From the NCBI GenBank assembly GCA_013373425.1, contig JABXHW010000004.1, positions 96,675 to 160,674 of the forward strand: DNA of 64,000 nucleotides, given 5' to 3'. The position numbers were made by a program, and so were the translations under genes. The notes beneath the pieces are model-generated. The model worked only from the letters and a program-made list of their open reading frames with translations. It did no database searches and was not told the origin of the DNA. Shown here piece after piece: positions 28,045 to 35,645 of the stretch. The number at the start of each line of letters is the position of its first letter. Position 1 is the stretch's first letter. This stretch comes from Flavobacteriia bacterium. Its GTDB lineage: Bacteria > Bacteroidota > Bacteroidia > Flavobacteriales > Schleiferiaceae.

Positions 28045-30078
28045 ATGAAACGCATTTTTTCTCTCCTTCTCTTCGCTGCGGCATGGAGCACATTCGCTCA
28101 GCCAAAGGTAGAGTCTGAAATTAAACAAGTCACGGTTTACAAGGCCGGTGCCACGGTAGAACGTTCGACAAATCATCAATTCCAACCCGGTCGAAACACG
28201 TATTTGTTCACAGGAGTTCCGCAAGGCTTAATGCCTAGCACCATCCAGGTTCAGGTTCCAAGTGAAGTGAACATCCTCAGCATCAACTATCGGTTCATGA
28301 CCGCTGAGGAGCTTGGGTTTGGTGACCTTACCGAACTCGGTGAGCAAATTGCCCAAGTAGAAGCTCAAATTCTTGTTCAGAACGATATCAAGGCCGCGCT
28401 TCGTGAAGATCTGGATTTCATCGCCGTGAATTCGGATGTGCCGGATGAAAGCTCAGCTGCCGAAGTTCGAAATGTCGATGCATACTTAGGCAGAAGACGC
28501 CGGGAGATAAGAAGTGAAATTCGCTCCACGCTCAACCGGATTGAGGAGTTACAAGCCCAGTCACAAGAACTTCGTTCTCAAATGGCCGAACTCGAAGTGG
28601 AGCTCGGTAAACCCAAATCGGTTATTGAGGTTGAAACCAATGCCAGCCGTCCCATCCGCGGAGAGGTTTCCATTCAATATTTTGTGAATGACGCTCAGTG
28701 GATTCCCTTTTATAACATTCGGTCGGGCGGAGTAGGTACCCCCGTTGAGTTTGAATTCATGGCTTCGATTCGCCAGAATACCGGCGAGGATTGGGACAAT
28801 GTTGCACTCAAGCTTTCCACGAGTGATCCTGCCACCTTTGCCGCAGAACCAGACATAGAGCCGTGGACCATCGGCTACCGTGAGTTTTATGTTCCAACCA
28901 TTGAACGCCTACACACTCAAGCAAGCATTCTCCGACGAGGCACTTTCTATGCGCTCATTAAGGATGAAGAAACACAACGTCCTTTACCCAATGCACGCGT
29001 GGAACTCAGTTTGAATAACGACCGGTTCATCGCAACATCTAACGAAAAGGGGGAGGTAACCATTGGCCGATTAAACGAGGGAACTTACTCCGTTCGCTGT
29101 TATTTTGAAGGCTATCAGTCCTTGTCAACAAGCATCGCCGTCTCTCCTCAACCAGCACTCAATAGAATCTCATTGAGCAAGACTGGCGCTAGCCGTATGT
29201 TGGCCGTGACACTTCCTCAAATTCAACGACTGGCAGGAGAAATAGCCTTTGACCAGTCTTTTATTGAAGACGACCTGGAGCTTCAGAGCTTTTACGAGAC
29301 ATCAGACGTAAATGGCGCCCCTGTAGTTCGAGGCACAAGAAGTGACGCCGATGTGGTTTTTATCGACGGTGTTAAAGTTCGTGGTTCCACAAGCATACCG
29401 CAAAGTGCAATGGCAGACAATTCAGACGCTTTCAAATCCAGAAACTTCATCCGGGTTCAACAGGCTCTGGGTTCTGTTTACTCCATCGATCTACCCTTCA
29501 CCGTTCCCAGCACCGGAATGGCCGCCGAAACTTGGATATCAACTGCTGAGCTTCCTGCTGAGTATATTGATCGGTTCCGCCCTGCTCGTAGTGAAAGTGC
29601 ACGGCTCATCGCACGCATTCCAAATTGGGAACAACTCGATTTGATTCAAGCTGCAGCAAATCTATATGTCGACAATAGTTTCAATGGAACGATTGCCATC
29701 AATCCACAACAAACCGGCGACACCCTCGAGCTTTCCTTGGGGATTGATCAAGGTATTCGCTCCGAGAGAAATCGAATAGATTTTGAACGTTCGAAAGGAT
29801 TTTGGAGCGGGCGGGTAGAAGAGTCCTTTACCTATCAAATCAAGTTTAAAAACACCCGTCCTGTTCCTGTTTCACTCTCTGTACAGGAGCAGTTTCCAAT
29901 CTCTACCACAAGCTCCATTTCTGTAACTGAAAAAATTGCTGAAGGTGGAACCATTGATGAACAATCAGGCCGCATCACGTGGAACCGTACACTTCAGCCA
30001 AATGAAGAATGGGTGATTGAATACAGCTTTATCGTCACGTATCCCGGCGATGAAAGACGTCCAAACCTGCCTTATTAA
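28045..30078 (+). CDS. MuiA-like DUF4140/DUF4139 protein with regulatory-domain and plug-like insert (paralogue 1)
   Basis: A 677-residue exported protein (signal peptide MKRIFSLLLFAAAWSTFA). The N-terminal DUF4140 module (IKQVTVYKAGATVERS) leads to a coiled coil (about 90-190) and the first half of DUF4139 (VSIQYFVNDAQWIPFYNIR, RQNTGEDWDNVALKLST). At about 299-378 a carboxypeptidase-regulatory-like beta-sandwich is inserted (FYALIKDEETQRPLPNARVEL onward), followed at 429-456 by a segment reading VVFIDGVKVRGS...PQSAM that resembles the TonB-receptor plug. The second half of DUF4139 then resumes (YSIDLPFTVPSTG to VTYPGDERR). MuiA-type proteins were linked to mucoidy; molecular function is unknown. 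It is 20 bp upstream of its paralogue. Confidence 0.85.
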   Translation: MKRIFSLLLFAAAWSTFAQPKVESEIKQVTVYKAGATVERSTNHQFQPGRNTYLFTGVPQGLMPSTIQVQVPSEVNILSINYRFMTAEELGFGDLTELGEQIAQVEAQILVQNDIKAALREDLDFIAVNSDVPDESSAAEVRNVDAYLGRRRREIRSEIRSTLNRIEELQAQSQELRSQMAELEVELGKPKSVIEVETNASRPIRGEVSIQYFVNDAQWIPFYNIRSGGVGTPVEFEFMASIRQNTGEDWDNVALKLSTSDPATFAAEPDIEPWTIGYREFYVPTIERLHTQASILRRGTFYALIKDEETQRPLPNARVELSLNNDRFIATSNEKGEVTIGRLNEGTYSVRCYFEGYQSLSTSIAVSPQPALNRISLSKTGASRMLAVTLPQIQRLAGEIAFDQSFIEDDLELQSFYETSDVNGAPVVRGTRSDADVVFIDGVKVRGSTSIPQSAMADNSDAFKSRNFIRVQQALGSVYSIDLPFTVPSTGMAAETWISTAELPAEYIDRFRPARSESARLIARIPNWEQLDLIQAAANLYVDNSFNGTIAINPQQTGDTLELSLGIDQGIRSERNRIDFERSKGFWSGRVEESFTYQIKFKNTRPVPVSLSVQEQFPISTTSSISVTEKIAEGGTIDEQSGRITWNRTLQPNEEWVIEYSFIVTYPGDERRPNLPY

Positions 30079-30098
30079 TAACATCGAATGCTAGTATT

Positions 30099-32027
30099 AT
30101 GAAAAATCTATTCATCATTTCTGCTCTATTCGCTTCGATGTTGGCAACAAGTCAGATCGAAGTAAATACCTCAATAGATCACGTAACGGTTTATCGCGAA
30201 GGCGCAGTCGTCGTAAGAACTGCCGATGTCAATTTGACAAATGGCACCAACGTAATCCAGCTAAAAGACCTTCCCAACGGTCTTCAGTCTAACACCATTC
30301 AATTTGATGTGGCCAATGGAATTCGCATCATCAAGTTCGATTATCGCTATTTGACACCTGAAGAAGTAGACCTCTTCGATCTTACGGATCTTGGGGCTCA
30401 AGTGGTGGCCATTGAAGAGAAAATCACGGCGGAACGAGACCTACAAGTTTCACTGGCCGAAGACCTGGAGTTCATTCGCTCCAATGCAGATCTAGGTGAT
30501 TTCGGATCCACCCAAAACCTCCAAGCCACAGACGAATACATGCAGCAAAGAAGGCGAGAGCTACGCTCTGCCATCCGCGAATCAGAAAGACGACTGGAGG
30601 CACTTCAAGTGGAAGGTCAGAAAGTTCGTGGCGAAATGGCTTTAAGAGAATCAGAAATGGGACAGCCAGAGTCCATCATTGAGCTGGAGGTCGCTTCTGA
30701 TAGAGCACGAACCACAGCCATTCAGTTTAGCTACTTGTCGAAAACGGCAAAGTGGACCCCTTACTACAACGTTCGTGCAACGGGAATGAACGATCCATTG
30801 ACTTTCGAAATGATTGGGCAAATCGTTCAAAACTCCGGAGAAGATTGGGAGGACGTAACGCTGCACCTAAGCACGGGCAATCCCAACCTGAGCGCAGTTG
30901 AACCCGAACTCCCGGTATGGAGACTTGGAGGCGGAAACTACTATGTTCCATCGGGACAAACGGAAAGTTCAGGAATCGATGTGCCACGTCATGGCAGTTT
31001 TCAAGGCTTCGTAACCGATAGCAAAACTGGAAAACCCCTTCCTTTTGCCCGAGTAGAACTCAAGCAAGGAGATGAAACCCGTATTCTGGTGAGCGATGAA
31101 AAAGGTGAGGTTCGAATGGATAATCTCCCGACAGGTTCATACAGCCTTTTGGCGAACAATGCGGGGTACCGCGATTTGAATGTATCCATTACCGTTTCCA
31201 ACACACCGAACCTGACTCGAATCAAAATGGGTTCAAGCCTGGAGTCGATGAATAGCAGTATTGAAGTTATCACTGGTGGAACGCCTGCGCAGTATGGCGA
31301 TGCACACGGGAGGGCTGGCGACAGACGCGACATTCTTCAAAACTACAGAAGGGGATACGGGGATTTCCAAGGTGGCAACTCTTGGCAAACTTACTTCGTG
31401 CCTCGCTATCAACCTACCACAACTCTGTACACCATCAATGAGAAGTACTCTGTAGCTTCAGACGGTCGACCTATCGATGTAATCGTAAATCAACAATCGA
31501 GAGAGGCTGAATTGTTTGCGCGCATTCGTCCTGCGCTCAGTGAGAATGCATATATCATAGCTCGGATGACCGAATGGGAATCTCTCAACCTACAAAAGGC
31601 AAACATGCTTTTTTATGTGGACGGTGCGTATTTAGGAGCTCGATTCGTAGACCCTTCTTTCACAACCGACACCCTCTCTCTTGCCCTTGGTGTAGACCCG
31701 GAAATCTCCTTCCGCAGAGAAAGAATCAATGCGATGACCTCAACACGTACATTCGCTAGGAGTACATTCGAGCGTTTTCAATACGAGATTGTAGTTAGAA
31801 ATACGAGGCCGGATGCCATCGAAGTAGTGGTGGAAGATCAGCGCCCAATCTCTAATCATGAAGAAGTTGGCGTGCGAGATCTCTCCGCGGAAGGTGCCGA
31901 AATGAATCCAGATACGGGAATCATCACCTGGAGACGACAATTGCCTCCAAATGAAGAATGGAAAATGAAGTTCGAGTTTACCGTCACGTATCCAACATCT
32001 CAACCCGGCGTTAATCTGCCGAGGTAG
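30099..32027 (+). CDS. MuiA-like DUF4140/DUF4139 protein with regulatory-domain and plug-like insert (paralogue 2)
   Basis: A 642-residue paralogue of the preceding gene with the same order: signal peptide (MKNLFIISALFASMLATSQ), DUF4140, coiled coil, DUF4139 first part (TAKWTPYYNVRATG), carboxypeptidase-regulatory insert (GFVTDSKTGKPLPFARVEL), then IEVITGGTPAQYGDA at 388-402, which resembles the GG-x-PAxYGD strand of a TonB-receptor plug, and the rest of DUF4139 (YEIVVRNTRPDAIEVVVEDQ, IITWRRQLPPNEEWKMKFEFTVTYP). No barrel is present. The pair is surely one operon; each protein keeps a different neighbouring piece of the plug motif. Its last 17 bp overlap the convergent cupin gene. Confidence 0.85.
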   Translation: MKNLFIISALFASMLATSQIEVNTSIDHVTVYREGAVVVRTADVNLTNGTNVIQLKDLPNGLQSNTIQFDVANGIRIIKFDYRYLTPEEVDLFDLTDLGAQVVAIEEKITAERDLQVSLAEDLEFIRSNADLGDFGSTQNLQATDEYMQQRRRELRSAIRESERRLEALQVEGQKVRGEMALRESEMGQPESIIELEVASDRARTTAIQFSYLSKTAKWTPYYNVRATGMNDPLTFEMIGQIVQNSGEDWEDVTLHLSTGNPNLSAVEPELPVWRLGGGNYYVPSGQTESSGIDVPRHGSFQGFVTDSKTGKPLPFARVELKQGDETRILVSDEKGEVRMDNLPTGSYSLLANNAGYRDLNVSITVSNTPNLTRIKMGSSLESMNSSIEVITGGTPAQYGDAHGRAGDRRDILQNYRRGYGDFQGGNSWQTYFVPRYQPTTTLYTINEKYSVASDGRPIDVIVNQQSREAELFARIRPALSENAYIIARMTEWESLNLQKANMLFYVDGAYLGARFVDPSFTTDTLSLALGVDPEISFRRERINAMTSTRTFARSTFERFQYEIVVRNTRPDAIEVVVEDQRPISNHEEVGVRDLSAEGAEMNPDTGIITWRRQLPPNEEWKMKFEFTVTYPTSQPGVNLPR

Positions 32028-32391
32028 GGTAGAAGGTATCTGCAACGTGATCTTCGAGGGAGTTTAACTCGAGAAACATACAATCGGTTTCAGCTTTGAA
32101 CCGATGCAAGGCCAAGGGGTAGATTTTGAGCTTAAGAGGAGCTTCAAGATCTACCTCTTTCTCATTGCTTCCTTCGGTATCCGAAATCCACATTTTCATT
32201 TTGCCCGACATCAAGAAGAGTATCTCTGGATTCTTTGTTTTCGACTTCCCCTCATGCCAGTGATTCCCAAACTCTGCGCCTGCTTTTCGACTAGCAAAAA
32301 GATAATCCGAAGAGGGTCTTTCTTCAATCGTATAGGTGCTTCCCTTTTCGTTCTTGGAAAGCAGATGGAAGGATTCTATCTCGTACATCAA
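32011..32391 (-). CDS. Small cupin-fold protein
   Basis: A 126-residue protein with a single cupin-like beta-barrel: FGNHWHEGKSK and ILFLMSGKMKMWI form the first motif and KIYPLALHRFKAETDCMFLEL the second. The HWHE pair could bind a metal. Bacteroidota have many such proteins of unknown substrate (sugar-nucleotide isomerases and regulators among them). It overlaps the MuiA-like gene tail-to-tail. Confidence 0.65.
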   Translation of the reverse strand: MMYEIESFHLLSKNEKGSTYTIEERPSSDYLFASRKAGAEFGNHWHEGKSKTKNPEILFLMSGKMKMWISDTEGSNEKEVDLEAPLKLKIYPLALHRFKAETDCMFLELNSLEDHVADTFYPTSAD

Positions 32392-32432
32392 TATCCCTTG
32401 TTAAATATTAGGCAAAACGCTGCTCAATGTGT

Positions 32433-32440
32433 TAAATTTG
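32433..32440 (+). promoter_or_regulatory. TAaaTTTG -7 element for the ALDH gene
   Basis: TAAATTTG fits TAnnTTTG and ends 35 nt before the chosen ATG at 32476, supporting that start over a more upstream in-frame Met that lies within the cupin gene. The nearest TTG (32398-32400) is too far for a perfect promoter. Confidence 0.45.
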
Positions 32441-32475
32441 GGCGACCTAAAAGTACGAATCCGAAAAACAGAAAT

Positions 32476-33999
32476 ATGCAAGACGTACTCGAAAAACTAG
32501 GCTTAAAGGCCGAAAATGCAGGTACTTCAACAGGCACAAAGTTCACGAACAAAGGCGAGATGATCACCTCTTGGTCGCCAGTAGACGGCAAGACCATCGG
32601 TAAAGTTTCGACCACAACCCGTGAAGAATATGACAACGTTATCGCGACTGCCAAGAGCGCTTTCCTCCAATGGAGAGAAATGCCAGCGCCACAGCGTGGA
32701 GAAATTGTGCGCCAATACGGTGAAGTCCTTCGTGAGTACAAAGAGCCTTTGGGCAAACTCGTTTCTTACGAAATGGGCAAGAGCTACCAAGAAGGTCTAG
32801 GTGAGGTTCAAGAAATGATTGACATCTGCGATTTCGCAGTTGGTCTTTCTCGTCAGCTTTACGGACTTACCATTAAGTCTGAGCGCCCAGCTCACCACAT
32901 GCAGGAGCAGTGGCACCCATTGGGAATCGTAGGAATCATTTCTGCCTTTAACTTCCCAGTTGCTGTTTGGTCTTGGAACACGGCCCTAGCTTGGGTTTGT
33001 GGTGATGTGACCATCTGGAAAGCCAGCGAAAAAACTCCTTTGACCGCCATCGCTTGTCAGAACCTCTTCAATAAAGTAGCGGTTGAGAACAACCTGCCTG
33101 AAGGTATTTCTTCCATCATCACCGGTAACTATGAGGTTGGTGAGTGGATGACGCAAGACACCAACGTGCCTTTGATTTCAGCTACAGGTTCTATCCGCAT
33201 GGGTAAAATCGTTGGAACTCAAGTGGCAAAGCGACTCGGAAAATCTATCCTCGAGCTCGGTGGAAACAACGCCATGATTGTTACTCCAGATGCCGACTTG
33301 AAAATGACCACAATCGGTGGTGTTTTCGGCGCAGTAGGAACAGCGGGTCAGCGTTGTACATCTACACGTAGAATGATCATCCACGAATCGATTTACGATC
33401 AAGTGAAAGACGCGCTTGTGAAGGCCTACGGTCAGTTGAGCATTGGTAATCCACTCGACGAGAGCAACCACGTGGGCCCATTGATCGACCACGATGCGGT
33501 GAAGGCGTACCAGAACGCACTTGAGCAAGTAGTTGCTGAAGGTGGTAACCTCATCGTTGAAGGTGGTGTTCTCGAAGGTGAGGGATACGAAAGCGGATGC
33601 TATGTGAAACCGGCTATTGCAGAGGCAAAGAACGACTTTAAAATCGTTCAGCACGAGACTTTCGCTCCCATCTTGTACTTGATGAAGTACAGCACATTCG
33701 AAGAAGCTGTAGCGCTTCAAAACGGAGTGCCTCAGGGACTTTCTAGCGCCATCATGACGAATAGCATGCGTGAAGCGCATCAGTTCCTCTCAGCAGCTGG
33801 TTCCGATTGTGGTATTGCCAACGTGAACATCGGTACTTCAGGTGCTGAAATTGGCGGTGCCTTCGGTGGTGAAAAAGAAACCGGCGGTGGACGTGAATCT
33901 GGCTCTGATGCTTGGAAAGCGTACATGCGTCGTCAGACGAACACACTTAACTATTCCACTGCATTGCCATTGGCGCAGGGGATTAAGTTTGATATCTAA
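32476..33999 (+). CDS. ALDH7-type aldehyde dehydrogenase (L-aminoadipate-semialdehyde/piperideine-6-carboxylate dehydrogenase-like)
   Basis: A 507-residue NAD-dependent aldehyde dehydrogenase. SERPAHHMQEQWHPLGIVGIISAFNFPVAVWSWN and the overall layout match ALDH7A1/AmaB, which oxidises 2-aminoadipate 6-semialdehyde (in equilibrium with piperideine-6-carboxylate) in lysine breakdown. Catalytic residues are Glu260 (ELGGNN) and Cys294 (GQRCTSTRR). The start is set at 32476 (MQDVLEKLGLK) because upstream in-frame sequence is antisense to the cupin gene and reads as nonsense. A terminator follows. Confidence 0.9.
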   Translation: MQDVLEKLGLKAENAGTSTGTKFTNKGEMITSWSPVDGKTIGKVSTTTREEYDNVIATAKSAFLQWREMPAPQRGEIVRQYGEVLREYKEPLGKLVSYEMGKSYQEGLGEVQEMIDICDFAVGLSRQLYGLTIKSERPAHHMQEQWHPLGIVGIISAFNFPVAVWSWNTALAWVCGDVTIWKASEKTPLTAIACQNLFNKVAVENNLPEGISSIITGNYEVGEWMTQDTNVPLISATGSIRMGKIVGTQVAKRLGKSILELGGNNAMIVTPDADLKMTTIGGVFGAVGTAGQRCTSTRRMIIHESIYDQVKDALVKAYGQLSIGNPLDESNHVGPLIDHDAVKAYQNALEQVVAEGGNLIVEGGVLEGEGYESGCYVKPAIAEAKNDFKIVQHETFAPILYLMKYSTFEEAVALQNGVPQGLSSAIMTNSMREAHQFLSAAGSDCGIANVNIGTSGAEIGGAFGGEKETGGGRESGSDAWKAYMRRQTNTLNYSTALPLAQGIKFDI

Positions 34000-34023
34000 G
34001 CCCTCTCGGCTATTGCGGTTTAG

Positions 34024-34055
34024 AATCCCGGTCAGAGATGGCCGGGATTTTTTTT
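34024..34055 (+). terminator. Rho-independent terminator after the ALDH gene
   Basis: AATCCCGGTC (34024-34033) pairs with GGCCGGGATT (34040-34049) around a 6-nt loop and runs into eight T residues. Confidence 0.85.
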
Positions 34056-34087
34056 AATCTGTACTTTCATATTCAACCTCGAAATCC

Positions 34088-34669
34088 ATGTCCCCAGAAG
34101 CTTCCATACAAGAACTCGCCTCTACTATTTCGCCGCTTTCTCAGGAGTGTCAAGATGAGCTGTTGGCCAATTCTGTATTGAAGACATACCGCAAGGGAGA
34201 GGTGGTGGTTCGTGAAGGTCAGTATTCAAAAAAAGCCTTTCTTATCATCGAGGGGTGTGGCCGAGCCTATTATCTAAAAGACGGAAAGGATATCTCTGAT
34301 TGGTTCTCCTTTGAGAATGAAATCATGGCCCCTATTGTTAGCTTTTTTGGGGATACTCCAAGCCCTCATTACTGCGAGTTTATTGAAGACTCAACAGCCT
34401 TGGAGTTTACAAAGGAGACCGTCGATATGCTGTCTGCCAAACATCACGATTTTGAGCGTTTGATCAGCAAGATTGTGACCCAGACTCTTCTTGGTTTATG
34501 TGCTCGATTGAACGCTATTCAGTTCAATAGGGCAGAAGACCGATTCCAGCAATTGCTCAAGATTTATCCGAACATCACACAAAGGATGCCCCTCACTCAC
34601 ATCGCATCTTATCTAGGCATCACACTAGAGACATTGAGCCGAATTAGAAGCCCAAAAGCACGAATTTGA
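34088..34669 (+). CDS. Crp/Fnr-family transcriptional regulator
   Basis: A 193-residue regulator. Residues 20-115 form the cyclic-nucleotide-binding-like barrel (YRKGEVVVREGQYSKKAFLIIEGCGRAYYLKDGKD), followed by a dimer helix and a C-terminal helix-turn-helix (MPLTHIASYLGITLETLSRIRS). The cNMP phosphate-binding cassette is not intact and no Fnr-type cysteine cluster is seen, as usual for the Bacteroidota subgroup that often controls a neighbouring gene. It probably regulates the two following genes (56-bp gap). Confidence 0.88.
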   Translation: MSPEASIQELASTISPLSQECQDELLANSVLKTYRKGEVVVREGQYSKKAFLIIEGCGRAYYLKDGKDISDWFSFENEIMAPIVSFFGDTPSPHYCEFIEDSTALEFTKETVDMLSAKHHDFERLISKIVTQTLLGLCARLNAIQFNRAEDRFQQLLKIYPNITQRMPLTHIASYLGITLETLSRIRSPKARI

Positions 34670-34725
34670 TTTATATCAAATGACCTCGTTTCCATTCGCT
34701 GGACCTTTGACAAAAAGTAACAGCA

Positions 34726-35064
34726 ATGGCCAACACCGCCTTTTCCATTCCATCCTTCTTCGGTCCGTATTGGAGCAAGTTCAGAAAGTGGTTTTATCCC
34801 GCTTGGCTTGTTTATGAAACTACCGTTCGGTTTCTCGCCTATTCCTCCGATGTTTCTTCCTACTTCACCGCTCAAAGTGATGCTATAGCTGAGTGGTCGG
34901 GTGCCGTAGGGGCATCAATTATCACCACATCATCTTCCGTACTGACCTTCTTAGTCTGCAGCGCTTTTCTAACCGTCCCCGCGGCCTATTTGCTCTACGC
35001 ATTCTTCAATACCCAGAACCTTACGAGCTCTTCCATCGAATCAAAATTCAAATACTACTTGTGA
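34726..35064 (+). CDS. Hypothetical small membrane protein
   Basis: A 112-residue protein with an amphipathic/aromatic N-terminus (FFGPYWSKFRKWFYPAWLVYET) and a hydrophobic segment near residues 80-103 (SSVLTFLVCSAFLTVPAAYLLYAFF). I do not recognise it. Its stop TGA overlaps the ATG of the following oxidoreductase (TGATG arrangement), which supports real, coupled translation. It may help the oxidoreductase or be part of a redox or stress response under the upstream regulator. Confidence 0.55.
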   Translation: MANTAFSIPSFFGPYWSKFRKWFYPAWLVYETTVRFLAYSSDVSSYFTAQSDAIAEWSGAVGASIITTSSSVLTFLVCSAFLTVPAAYLLYAFFNTQNLTSSSIESKFKYYL

Positions 35065-35642
35065 TGAAGAAAGTACTTATCATCAATGGGCATCCCGACA
35101 AAGAGAGCTACAACTTTGCGCTTTCACAGTCGTATAAAGAAGGGGCCTTAGATTCAACGAATAAAGTAAAGGAAATCCATATCCGCGACCTCGACTTCAA
35201 TCCGAATTTGGGCTTTGGATATAGAAAGAGAACCGAGCTCGAACCCGACTTGCTCGACGCTCAAGAAAAACTCAAATGGGCCGACCACATCGTTTGGATC
35301 TACCCGGTTTGGTGGGGCTCCTATCCAGCAATAATGAAAGGCTTCCTCGATCGCGTCTTTCTTCCCGGTTTCGCTTTCAAAAAGATTGAGAACTCACTCT
35401 TCTCCAAGAAGCTCTTGAAAGGCAAAACTGCACGAATCATCTGCACGCTCGATCAACCCGGTTGGTTCTATAAACTGATGTACAATAGTCCGAGTCACAA
35501 TGCCATGAAGCGACTTACGCTAAACTATATCGGCATTCGCAAAGTGAAGATTACCACGATAGGTCCGCTTCGACTTTCGAAAGAGAAGTACCGATTGAAA
35601 TGGTTGAGAAGGGTAGAGGGGCTAGGGAAGAGTTTGACTTAG
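35064..35642 (+). CDS. NAD(P)H-dependent flavodoxin-fold oxidoreductase (NQO1/KefF/MdaB-like)
   Basis: A 192-residue flavoprotein. VLIINGHPDKESYNFALSQSYKEGA is the FMN/FAD-binding loop, and HIVWIYPVWWGSYPAIMKGFLDRVFLPGFAF is the conserved central motif of NQO1-type quinone reductases. It transfers hydride from NAD(P)H to quinones or related acceptors. The ATG at 35064 overlaps the stop of the previous gene by one base; longer readings upstream are antisense-like and poor. Third gene of the Crp-family operon. Confidence 0.85.
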   Translation: MKKVLIINGHPDKESYNFALSQSYKEGALDSTNKVKEIHIRDLDFNPNLGFGYRKRTELEPDLLDAQEKLKWADHIVWIYPVWWGSYPAIMKGFLDRVFLPGFAFKKIENSLFSKKLLKGKTARIICTLDQPGWFYKLMYNSPSHNAMKRLTLNYIGIRKVKITTIGPLRLSKEKYRLKWLRRVEGLGKSLT

Positions 35643-35645
35643 CCT

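Noticed and set aside
32104..32475. 124-codon N-terminal extension of the ALDH gene
   Set aside because: It is antisense to the cupin gene and ahead of the -7 element; ALDH7 proteins start near MQDVLEKLG.
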